In this document: positions 1-4,945 of the stretch, one piece after another
How positions within the stretch are numbered: the stretch's first letter is position 1
Layout: each line of letters opens with the position of its first letter
Source of the DNA: Candidatus Methylomirabilis sp.
GTDB taxonomy: Bacteria; Patescibacteriota; Patescibacteriia; DYHP01
Assembly (NCBI GenBank): GCA_020724105.1
Contig: DYHP01000035.1
Coordinates: 1,579 to 8,963 of the forward strand
Direction: 5' to 3'
Length of the DNA stretch: 7,385 nt
Made by a program: the position numbers and the translations under genes
The notes under the pieces: generated by a model
Databases searched by the model: none
What the model was told of the DNA's origin: nothing
What the model saw: the letters and a program-made list of their open reading frames with translations, nothing else

Positions 1-908
1 GGACGGAATACCAAATTAATATCGAGCTTATCGATTTTGTTAATCGCCACGACAAAAGGAAGTTTTGCCGCTTCAATGATTTTTAACGCCTCAATTGTCT
101 GCGGCTGGACGCCGTCGTCTGCCGCCACCACCAAAACGGCGATGTCGGCGACTCTCGCGCCGCGCGAGCGCATTACGGTGAAGGCCTCGTGCCCGGGAGT
201 GTCGATAAAAGTGATGCGGCGGTTGAACTCTGCCCCGACTTGTCGGGACTTCGGCTCCTTGAGAGGAGCCTCAGCTTGATAAGCGCCGATGTGCTGGGTG
301 ATGCCGCCCGCCTCGGTTGCCACGACGTTAGTCTGCCTGATGTAATCCAAAATTTTGGTTTTGCCGTGGTCAACGTGACCTATCACCACCACCACCGGCG
401 GCCGCGGTTCGGCTTCTTCTTCTTTTCCCAAAATCTGCCTTAATCTTTCTTGGCTGGAAATTTCTACTTCGCTTACCTTTTTTTCTTCCTGTTTTTTTAC
501 CTTAAATCCCAAGTCCTCGGCAATGATGCTCGCGGTCGTATAATCGATTTTTTCGTTGAGCGAGGCCAAAATGCCGTTTTTCATTAATTCCTTGATTACT
601 TCGGTTACAGGTTTGCCGAGCCTTGCCGCAAAATCTTTAACGACAATGTAATCGGGAATGCTAATTTCTTTTTCAACCGCCGCGCCGCCGCCTTCTTTAA
701 CCTCTTCTTTTTCCAATTCGCTCAACTCGATTTTTTGGATTTTTTCGTATTCTCTTTTTAAAGAAGACCATTTTTGAATGATGTTTTGGGCTGTTCTGTC
801 ATCGATTTTTATCGCTCGGCCGCCAATGTCAAAACCGAGCTTGGGCAATATCACCCGGAGCTCTGCCAAGGAAATTCTTAATTTTCGCGCCAGTTCTGCC
901 ACGTTCAT
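1..908 (-). CDS. infB: Translation initiation factor IF-2, N-terminal 302 residues (partial at window edge)
   Basis: IF-2 is the GTPase that places initiator fMet-tRNA on the 30S subunit and promotes subunit joining. The minus-strand frame is open from the ATG at 908 to the window edge. Residues 1-50 (start MNVAELARKL) and about 86-137 look like two IF2_N domains, separated by an acidic Lys/Glu linker. The G domain follows: G1 GHVDHGKT at 177-184, G2 GITQHIGAY at 202-210, G3 DTPGH at 236-240, G4 NKID at 290-293. The region before the G domain is much shorter than in E. coli. Between G2 and G3 (about residues 212-229) there is extra sequence encoded by palindromes. I chose the ATG because the IF2_N motif starts there and a promoter is spaced to begin transcription at it; an in-frame TTG at 944 would add 12 residues. 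No Shine-Dalgarno lies at a normal distance. The identification is secure. Confidence 0.96.
   Translation of the reverse strand, partial: MNVAELARKLRISLAELRVILPKLGFDIGGRAIKIDDRTAQNIIQKWSSLKREYEKIQKIELSELEKEEVKEGGGAAVEKEISIPDYIVVKDFAARLGKPVTEVIKELMKNGILASLNEKIDYTTASIIAEDLGFKVKKQEEKKVSEVEISSQERLRQILGKEEEAEPRPPVVVVIGHVDHGKTKILDYIRQTNVVATEAGGITQHIGAYQAEAPLKEPKSRQVGAEFNRRITFIDTPGHEAFTVMRSRGARVADIAVLVVAADDGVQPQTIEALKIIEAAKLPFVVAINKIDKLDINLVFR
228..275 (-). repeat. Palindromic repeat insertion inside the infB G-domain coding sequence
   Basis: Two adjacent hairpins lie in the coding strand: CCCGAC/GTCGGG at 234-247 and GGCTCC/GGAGCC at 253-270. They encode about residues 212-229 of IF-2, between GAYQ and ITFIDTPGH. 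E. coli and Bacillus IF-2 have about 8 residues between GAY and ITF, whereas this protein has 21. The insertion keeps the frame. The CCCGAC palindrome is of the same type as hairpins elsewhere in the window (near 958, 2957, 4284). That this is a repeat inserted into a gene is inferred from length and composition. Confidence 0.7.
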
Positions 909-944
909 ATATTTAATTGTAACTTTTCCCTCTGAAATAGTCAA
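909..944 (-). promoter_or_regulatory. Sigma70-type promoter of infB, apparently leaderless
   Basis: On the minus strand, TTGACT (944-939) and TACAAT (921-916) are separated by exactly 17 nt, and each matches consensus at 5 of 6 bases. Seven nucleotides (915-909) separate the -10 box from the ATG at 908. Transcription would therefore start at or within a base or two of the A of the ATG, giving a leaderless mRNA. This fits the absence of a properly spaced Shine-Dalgarno. It lies just downstream of the hairpin at 953-977, as expected for a separate transcription unit. Confidence 0.65.
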
Positions 945-985
945 TCTAAAAACCTCTCCGACTTTAAGTCGGAGAGGTTTTTGTT
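945..985. terminator. Bidirectional intrinsic terminator between the tyrS unit and infB
   Basis: A near-perfect hairpin has arms CCTCTCCGACTT (953-964) and AAGTCGGAGAGG (966-977). It is flanked by an A-rich run on the left and TTTTTGTTTT on the right, so it has a U-tract in both directions. On the minus strand it ends the tyrS/small-ORF transcript just before the infB promoter. The core CCGACTTtAAGTCGG resembles the CCCGAC palindrome family seen elsewhere in the window. Confidence 0.75.
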
Positions 986-1007
986 TTGAAGCCAATCTAT
1001 TGTTCCA

Positions 1008-1199
1008 TTATTCCTCTGCGTGATTTCCGTGCTGGCGGCCGTTGTTATCCTGATCATCAGGCTCTTCCGAAGAACCGCTCGGTAAGTTATCGGTTTCATT
1101 GCCAATCGCCGAGGCTTCGCCCACGCTGTTCCCTTCAAGAATATCGCTAGTTTCTGGTAAATCGCTGTCCTCTGGCAAGCCGGAGTCAAACTTCAACAC
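1008..1199 (-). CDS. Small acidic hypothetical protein (63 aa) directly downstream of tyrS
   Basis: I do not recognise this protein. The frame opens with GTG immediately after the tyrS stop (TAA then GTG, zero spacing), an arrangement compatible with translational coupling, and closes with TAA at 1010-1008, about 30 nt before the terminator hairpin. The product is hydrophilic and rich in Asp, Glu, Asn, Ser and Gly, with a single aromatic residue near the start. It has no signal peptide, membrane segment or known motif, and is probably disordered. No Shine-Dalgarno is visible. In its favour are its position inside the tyrS transcript and the lack of any other explanation for the 220 nt. Against it are the low-complexity composition and the weak start. 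It could be non-coding 3' UTR. Confidence 0.4.
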   Translation of the reverse strand: MLKFDSGLPEDSDLPETSDILEGNSVGEASAIGNETDNLPSGSSEEPDDQDNNGRQHGNHAEE

Positions 1200-2393
1200 T
1201 TAACTGACTATTTTTACAAAAAATCTCTTCCCTTTTTGGATTAAAACGCCTTCATCGGGTATTTCGGGCGTAAAATAGGGGTCGGTTACAACTTCACCGC
1301 TAACCTTGACGCCGCCCTGCTCAACGAGCCGGCGAGCTTCGCTTTTTGACTCCGCCAGCCCGGCTTCGACTAAAATTTCAATCAGCCTTTGGCTGACGAC
1401 CTTTTTGACGGGAATTTCTTCGGGCGCCTCTTTTTTCTGGAAAACTTGGACGAAGTTTCCCTGCCCTGACTGCGCCGCCCTTTCGTTATGATACAACTTG
1501 ACGATTTCATAAGCCAAGAGCATTTTAAGGTCGCGCGGATTTTCTCCTTCTCTCAATCTTTTTTCAAATTCTCTGATTTGTTCCATTGGCAAGCGGGTGC
1601 ACAAAATAAAATAATCAATAATCAATTCATCAATAACGGACATCACCTTGCCATACATCTCGTTCGGCTCTTCGGTAATGTTGATGACATTGCCCCAGCT
1701 CGTGCTCATTTTTCGGCCGTCAACGCCTAAAAGCATTTTAGTGGTCAAGACATCCTGCGGCTCCTGGCCGAACGCTTCCTGGATTTTTCTGCCGGCAAGC
1801 AGATTGAACAACTGATCAAAACCACCGATTTCAATATCGGCTTTGACCACCACCGAATCATAGCCCTGATAAAGAGGATAATGCATTTCGCGCAAACTGA
1901 CTTCCTCTCCCTTTTCCCATCTTTCTTTGAAATTCCGGCGGGCAAGCATTTGCTGGACGGAAAACAGTTCCGCCAGTTCGTCTATTTCGCGCGGTTCAAG
2001 TTTGCCAATCCATTTGCTGTTAAACCTCACATCAACTTTTCTGATGTCTAAAATTTTTGAAAGTTGTTCGCGGTAAAGCCGCATATTGCTTTCAACCTTT
2101 TCTCTGGTTAAAAACGGCCGTTTAGCCAGTTTATCGGACGGGTCGCCGATTTGCGCCGTGTAATCGCCGATAATCAAAATAATGCGGTGTCCCAAATCCT
2201 GGAAATCGCGCAATTTCCACAAGGTGGAAGCCCTGCCCAAATGAATGCTGGGGCCTGTCGGGTCAATGCCGTATTTGATTCTCAACTTATTGCCCGAATT
2301 CAGCCGCCTGACAAAGCTTTCGTGGACATAAACTTCCTCCACCCCGCGGGAGAGGATTTCTTCAATCTTTTGCTGGTCAACTTTGACGGACAT
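1200..2393 (-). CDS. tyrS: Tyrosyl-tRNA synthetase (class Ic, with S4 domain), 397 aa
   Basis: The enzyme charges tRNA-Tyr with tyrosine in the cytosol using ATP. The Rossmann catalytic core shows YGIDPT at 41-46, the HIGH-type signature as HLGR at 51-54, the tyrosine-pocket segment GYDS at 177-180, ADIEIGGFDQ at 185-194, and the KMSKS loop as KMSTS at 228-232. An anticodon-binding helical region follows. Residues from about 335 to the end form an S4-like RNA-binding domain (AGLAESKSEARRLVEQGGV). The length is slightly below the 400-425 typical of bacterial TyrRS. The ATG at 2393 gives a normal N-terminus, and no Shine-Dalgarno precedes it. The KMSTS spelling replaces a Lys with Thr; I believe this is common in this branch rather than damaging. 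The gene shares a transcript direction with the small ORF after it and with infB. Confidence 0.97.
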   Translation of the reverse strand: MSVKVDQQKIEEILSRGVEEVYVHESFVRRLNSGNKLRIKYGIDPTGPSIHLGRASTLWKLRDFQDLGHRIILIIGDYTAQIGDPSDKLAKRPFLTREKVESNMRLYREQLSKILDIRKVDVRFNSKWIGKLEPREIDELAELFSVQQMLARRNFKERWEKGEEVSLREMHYPLYQGYDSVVVKADIEIGGFDQLFNLLAGRKIQEAFGQEPQDVLTTKMLLGVDGRKMSTSWGNVINITEEPNEMYGKVMSVIDELIIDYFILCTRLPMEQIREFEKRLREGENPRDLKMLLAYEIVKLYHNERAAQSGQGNFVQVFQKKEAPEEIPVKKVVSQRLIEILVEAGLAESKSEARRLVEQGGVKVSGEVVTDPYFTPEIPDEGVLIQKGKRFFVKIVS

Positions 2394-2405
2394 AAATGTT
2401 ATGCA

Positions 2406-2433
2406 AATCTACAAATCTTATGCCAATTTTCAA
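2406..2433 (-). promoter_or_regulatory. Possible tyrS promoter with very short leader
   Basis: On the minus strand, TTGAAA (2433-2428) and TAGATT (2411-2406) are 16 nt apart. Twelve nucleotides separate the -10 box from the tyrS ATG, so the leader would be only about 5 nt. The boxes match consensus at 5/6 and 4/6. The region is AT-rich and also overlaps a short interspersed repeat, so the match may be fortuitous. Confidence 0.35.
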
Positions 2434-2442
2434 ATTGCGAAT
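2421..2442 (-). repeat. Short interspersed repeat, left copy
   Basis: On the minus strand this reads ATTCGCAATTTG followed by AAAATTGGCA. It matches the plus-strand sequence at 2645-2666 at 20 of 22 positions, so the two copies form an inverted pair about 200 bp apart. It lies just upstream of tyrS. Confidence 0.6.
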
Positions 2443-2644
2443 AAGATTTAATGGGATACTTTTGAATTTAAAATTCGTCGAGGACGCAAAAACCTTTCCC
2501 TAAAATTGACAAGAATCGCCAACTTTCTATTCATAACTGTTAAATATCTGCGCGTTTGATAATAATCATCACGCTCTATAACTCTCTTACATTTCAATTC
2601 CAAGTTCTGGATAAATTACCAATTCTTGATTCATAATTAAAAAT
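2443..2644. other. AT-rich spacer, no gene recognised
   Basis: I see no convincing coding frame, RNA gene or strong hairpin between the two copies of the short inverted repeat. One TTGACA (near 2507) has no good -10 partner. Confidence 0.5.
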
Positions 2645-2666
2645 ATTCGCAATTTGTAGATTGGCA
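2645..2666 (+). repeat. Short interspersed repeat, right copy
   Basis: This reads ATTCGCAATTTG followed by TAGATTGGCA on the plus strand, differing at two positions from the inverted copy at 2421-2442. It continues with GATTCGCATTAG, a further word of the same style. Confidence 0.6.
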
Positions 2667-2714
2667 GGGGATTCGCATTAGTGGCACAACCTCTGTTAAT
2701 TATAACAAAAATCC

Positions 2715-2743
2715 TTGACAAATCCAATCTTTTATGTTTAAAT
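2715..2743 (+). promoter_or_regulatory. Possible promoter upstream of a short transcribed interval
   Basis: A perfect -35 hexamer TTGACA (2715-2720) is followed after 17 nt by TTAAAT (2738-2743), which matches the -10 consensus at 4 of 6. A start near 2750 would be followed about 100 nt later by the terminator-like hairpin at 2816-2848. No ORF of meaningful size lies between, so any product would be a small RNA. Confidence 0.35.
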
Positions 2744-2768
2744 ACGGAATCTAGAAATAAAACATTTA

Positions 2769-2799
2769 CTGGATTCCCCGATCGAGTCGGAGAATGACA
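2769..2799. repeat. Imperfect palindrome of the GGATTCCCCGA...TCGGAGAATGAC type
   Basis: The arms ATTCCCCGA and TCGGAGAAT flank a 5-nt loop with one mismatch. I recognise the wording (CTGGATTCCC...GGAATGACA) as a small palindrome type that recurs between genes in many bacteria; this is recollection, not a search result. Confidence 0.5.
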
Positions 2800-2815
2800 A
2801 GATAAAACAGTTCAA

Positions 2816-2848
2816 CCCCGCAACAAGCGGTACTGTTGTGGGGCTTTT
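2816..2848 (+). terminator. Terminator-like hairpin
   Basis: CCCCGCAACA (2816-2825) pairs with TGTTGTGGGG (2834-2843) through 10 bp including one G-U pair, with an 8-nt loop, followed by CTTTTACTT. It could end a short plus-strand transcript from the promoter at 2715-2743. No gene upstream on the plus strand otherwise needs it. Confidence 0.5.
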
Positions 2849-2850
2849 AC

Positions 2851-2879
2851 TTGTCAAAAACGCAATTGTTTGATAAGAT
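2851..2879 (+). promoter_or_regulatory. Possible promoter for the GGDEF gene
   Basis: TTGTCA (2851-2856) and TAAGAT (2874-2879) are separated by 17 nt, directly after the terminator-like hairpin. A transcript from here would carry the large palindrome at 2911-3055 in a leader of about 190 nt. An alternative, closer candidate is TTGTAA near 3030 with TACTAA near 3053. Neither is certain. Confidence 0.4.
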
Positions 2880-2889
2880 ATAAATAACC

Positions 2890-3073
2890 GCCACTTTACG
2901 CAACTGACTACGCAACTTAACGCTATTTATGATTTTATGATTTGTTCGGCTTCGTCCCGACTTAAAGTCGGGACGAAGCCGAACAACGAAAGCCGAATAA
3001 AAAGCCGAACAAATCTGCGTTGAATTGCGTTGTAAGTCGCGTTAAGTTGCTTCTACTAATAAGTTGCTTCTAC
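2890..3073. repeat. Nested palindromic repeat upstream of the GGDEF gene
   Basis: The centre is a perfect inverted repeat with 20-nt arms at 2944-2963 and 2965-2984 (GTTCGGCTTCGTCCCGACTT and complement). GATTTGTTCGGC at 2939-2950 is also complemented by GCCGAACAAATC at 3003-3014, and CGCAACTTAACGC at 2911-2923 by GCGTTAAGTTGC at 3039-3050. The word GCCGAA(C/T) is repeated three times on the right side. AGTTGCTTCTAC occurs twice in tandem (ending near 3057 and at 3073), five nt before the ATG. The right arm, read on the minus strand, resembles the repeat at 4126-4165 beyond the gene. Confidence 0.85.
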
Positions 3074-3078
3074 AAAAT

Positions 3079-4128
3079 ATGAAACATGAGGTCAAACCAG
3101 CAAAAAAAGAACAAATTAAAACCCCTGAAAACAAGCAGGAGGAAATGATTAAAAAATTGATGGAAGAACTGGAGAAGCAAAAAGCCGAAAACAAACGGCT
3201 GAAAAAAGATGTTTTAGAATATCAAAAGAATGGAGTAACGGGTTTAAGAAATCGCCGAGCTTTCTATCACATACTTGAATCTGACATTAAAGAAAACGCT
3301 AGAGAATTTTTAGAAGGCATCGAATTATTGGAAAACGACGAGCTGAAAGAAAAAGTGGAAAATTGGAATTTGGAAAAAATAAAAAACAACAAACTCTCCC
3401 TTGCCTTGGGCGATTTGGCTTATTTAAAGTTGATAAACGATACGTTGGGGCACGATGTCGGCGATGAATTTCTTAAAAATATTGGCGATATCACGCGCGA
3501 AGGACTTGGTTCGCCTGAAATAGGGGTAGCCGAAGAAAAACTAAAAGAAGCGAATTTCATTGCTGCCAGAGCCGGCGAAGGTGGAGACGAATTCTTAGCA
3601 ATCATTCATCAAAATTTAGAAGATGCCGATAAAACCTCTAAAGAGTTTGGCTTAAAGGTGGATAATAGCAAAATTCAAGCCTTGGAAAAACTGGGTTTGA
3701 AACCGCATATAGATATCGGGACAGCCCATCTTAGCGAAGGATTAGAAGCATTTAGAGAATTGGTAGACGCCGGCGCCAAAATCCCCAGCGGCAACAGGAC
3801 GAGAGAGGTTGAAAATTTAATAGTTAAAATTGCCGATTATCGACAAACTGTTGATAAAATAAAAAATAAATGCCTAATTTTGATGGAAAAACGCGTAAAG
3901 ACGCCGGGGGTTTATAAAAAACTTAAAGTGAGATCGGCGGGGATAGAAGATGAAGAAATTGATTATTTGCTTTCCGTAAAAAACGGCGGGTTTGAAAAAA
4001 TATTGGAAGAATTCATAGACAAAAAAGCGGATCAAAATATTGAAGAATTGACCAAGGAGAGCAAGGAACAAATTGACTTAAAACGAAAAATAGTCAAAGA
4101 AATTGCCACGCGGAAACGTAATGAATAG
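3079..4128 (+). CDS. Soluble coiled-coil protein with a divergent GGDEF domain
   Basis: GGDEF domains make cyclic di-GMP from two GTP when intact. Residues 1-50 are charged and coiled-coil-like. The domain opens with NGVTGLRNRRAF (51-62), equivalent to the usual D-LTGL-NRR-F. It continues with LGDLAYLKLINDTLGH (110-125) and GD (128-129); D112 fits the first metal-binding Asp and the usual second Asp is Ala. The signature is RAGEGGDEF, with GGDEF at 168-172 and two residues more than usual before it. HIDIGTAHL at 210-218 matches the domain's late strand. No RxxD inhibitory site precedes the signature. The last ~90 residues are helical, charged and unrecognised. No membrane segment or sensor domain is present. 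I prefer ATG 3079 over TTG 3064 because the latter lies inside the upstream tandem repeat. No Shine-Dalgarno is visible. Catalytic activity is uncertain. Confidence 0.85.
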   Translation: MKHEVKPAKKEQIKTPENKQEEMIKKLMEELEKQKAENKRLKKDVLEYQKNGVTGLRNRRAFYHILESDIKENAREFLEGIELLENDELKEKVENWNLEKIKNNKLSLALGDLAYLKLINDTLGHDVGDEFLKNIGDITREGLGSPEIGVAEEKLKEANFIAARAGEGGDEFLAIIHQNLEDADKTSKEFGLKVDNSKIQALEKLGLKPHIDIGTAHLSEGLEAFRELVDAGAKIPSGNRTREVENLIVKIADYRQTVDKIKNKCLILMEKRVKTPGVYKKLKVRSAGIEDEEIDYLLSVKNGGFEKILEEFIDKKADQNIEELTKESKEQIDLKRKIVKEIATRKRNE

Positions 4129-4253
4129 AAGCCATTTTACGCCATCACAACGCCAAAAAAAACGCTAACAAAAACAGACCTTCATTTCAAAACAAAAAGG
4201 TCTGTTTTTAATTTGGCGTAATATAGCGTAGTTGTGGCGTTTTGTGGCTTCTA
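4126..4253. repeat. Palindromic repeat downstream of the GGDEF gene, overlapping its stop codon
   Basis: The imperfect arms run inward from TAGAAGCCA (4126-4134, containing the TAG stop) and TGGCTTCTA (4245-4253), with ACGCC/GGCGT words inside them and the terminator hairpin at the centre. The left arm at 4126-4165 has the same wording as the minus-strand reading of 3055-3017: TAGAAGC, then ACGC, ACAACGC and AACGC at similar spacings. The gene is thus bracketed by related repeats. Confidence 0.75.
4171..4209. terminator. Bidirectional terminator between the GGDEF gene and the convergent 16S gene
   Basis: AAAACAGACCT (4171-4181) pairs with AGGTCTGTTTT (4198-4208), 11 bp with a 16-nt loop, and is followed by U-tracts on both strands. 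It lies 43 nt after the GGDEF stop and about 120 nt beyond the 16S 3' end, at the centre of the larger palindrome. Confidence 0.8.
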
Positions 4254-4282
4254 AAAATTTTCCATTTAAAGACGCACAGATC

Positions 4283-4303
4283 GTCCCGACGATACGTCGG
4301 GAC
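4283..4303. repeat. Perfect hairpin downstream of the 16S gene
   Basis: GTCCCGACG (4283-4291) and CGTCGGGAC (4295-4303) are perfectly complementary around ATA. No U-tract follows on either strand, so it is not a typical terminator. It may serve 3' processing of the 16S precursor or simply be another CCCGAC palindrome copy. Confidence 0.6.
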
Positions 4304-4322
4304 TCGACTTCTAAAGATTTGA

Positions 4323-4337
4323 CTCCTTAGAAAGGAG
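4323..4337 (-). promoter_or_regulatory. Hairpin that would mask the anti-Shine-Dalgarno in unprocessed 16S
   Basis: On the minus strand the anti-SD CTCCTT (4337-4332) is followed after 3 nt by AAGGAG (4328-4323), its exact complement, just outside the mature 3' end. In the precursor this would form a 6-bp hairpin sequestering the anti-SD until 3' trimming. The pairing is seen; the regulatory meaning is inference. Confidence 0.5.
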
Positions 4338-4463
4338 GTGATCCATCCGCAGCTTCCGCTACGGATGCCTTGTTCATGTTATTCCCAAATTACTTTGGGG
4401 CATGGACTATATCTTCATCCCCGATTCATCGGGGAGCCAACATGTAGTCTCTACGGGGTCATT

Positions 4464-4655
4464 CCAGAAGACAGATGACAGAGAACAGAATACGGAACTA
4501 ATTAAAGTTTCTCCATTTTTTAATCAAATTTGTTAATTCTTTAGCGACTATCTTGTATTCTCTCATGAGCGCATCGCATGTTTTCTGTTTAACACGCGTG
4601 AACTTGCAAATTTTAGCCATCCTGTGTTTTCCGTCTTCTGTCTTCTGTCCTCTGG
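4464..4655 (-). repeat. Palindrome of ACAGAAGAC-type words inside the U1498 intron, enclosing an ORF
   Basis: The arms at 4629-4655 and 4464-4497 are imperfect complements built from the repeated words CAGAAGACAG and ACAGA(A/G)GACAG, both ending CCAG...GGAA/TTCC...CTGG. They form a long extended stem in the intron RNA. The ORF at 4498-4620 fills the loop, and its stop codon directly abuts the inner end of the 3' arm. Confidence 0.75.
4498..4620 (-). CDS. 40-codon ORF in the group I intron loop, possibly a remnant
   Basis: The frame runs from ATG (4620) to TAG (4500-4498), starting MAKICKFTRV and ending KELTNLIKKWRNFN. It is basic and predicted helical. The C-terminal part (LMREYKIVAKELTNLIKKW) vaguely resembles the last helix of four-helix-bundle/S23 rRNA-intervening-sequence proteins, which are encoded in insertions of 23S rRNA in other bacteria. 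At 40 residues it would be only that helix. No good Shine-Dalgarno is present. It fits exactly between palindrome arms, which argues against a random ORF, but it may be a degraded cargo gene. The family assignment is tentative. Confidence 0.35.
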   Translation of the reverse strand: MAKICKFTRVKQKTCDALMREYKIVAKELTNLIKKWRNFN

Positions 4656-4805
4656 AGGAGGACTTCCCTCGGTGTTACCCTTTCCGAAGAGTACGGGAAT
4701 CGGGCTTCACCGATATAGTTGGATTTCTCATTCTCAATTACTTGAGAAGGTCGCAACAGTTGCAATTTGCAACCACGACTTCGCCCTTATCATCGGATTT
4801 ACCTT

Positions 4806-4910
4806 ATCCCGCCCTTTTGTTGACATAAAAAATCCAATCATGTTTAACAACTCTGTTTGTTCTTCATTACATCATTTAATCAGAGTCGCATATCAACAAA
4901 AGGGCGGGAT
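4806..4910 (-). repeat. Hairpin insertion at the tip of 16S helix h44
   Basis: The arms at 4890-4910 and 4806-4826 are 21 nt each and pair fully with one G-U wobble; they contain CCCGCCCTTTTGTTGA. An inner 8-bp stem (CGACUCUG with CAGAGUUG, one G-U) closes part of the loop. The flanking exon is normal h44 sequence, so the insert simply lengthens the helix by about 100 nt. I see no intron core in it. It shares its 12-nt stem base with the h40 insertion. Confidence 0.8.
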
Positions 4911-4945
4911 TCGGGTACCCCCGACTCTCTTGGCGTGACGGGCGG

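Larger units (their letters stand above)
4375..4774 (-). ncRNA. Group I intron after U1498 of 16S rRNA (400 nt)
   Basis: This is a self-splicing ribozyme candidate. The 5' exon ends GUCGU and pairs with the guide GCGAC at about 4753-4749, with the U at the splice site in the diagnostic U-G wobble (P1). The bases just before the guide, UGUU, pair with 3' exon AACA (P10). The intron ends in G at 4375 and the 3' exon resumes AACAAGG. P7 is GACUAC (4449-4444) with AUAGUCC (4410-4404), preceded by AAGAU as in phage td-like introns. P8 is the CCCCGAU hairpin at 4419-4434. Insertion is in the universally conserved h44/h45 linker. The peripheral loop before P7 carries a long palindrome enclosing a 40-codon ORF. 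No homing-endonuclease motif (LAGLIDADG, HNH) is visible. Confidence 0.9.

Noticed and set aside
941..1189. 82-codon minus-strand ORF overlapping the small acidic ORF
   Set aside because: It runs through the terminator hairpin and toward the infB promoter, starts internally and shows no protein-like features.
3064..3078. TTG start giving five extra residues to the GGDEF protein
   Set aside because: The TTG lies within the tandem AGTTGCTTCTAC repeat and is not preceded by a ribosome binding site; the ATG at 3079 just beyond the repeat is more natural.
2394..3078. tRNA or other known RNA gene in the tyrS-GGDEF spacer
   Set aside because: No cloverleaf, T-loop GTTCRANNC in a tRNA context, SRP or tmRNA signature was found on either strand.
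4553..4938. Plus-strand ORFs of 91 and 104 codons
   Set aside because: They are antisense to the U1498 intron and to 16S exon/h44 sequence, whose RNA features explain the region; their products have no recognisable domain.
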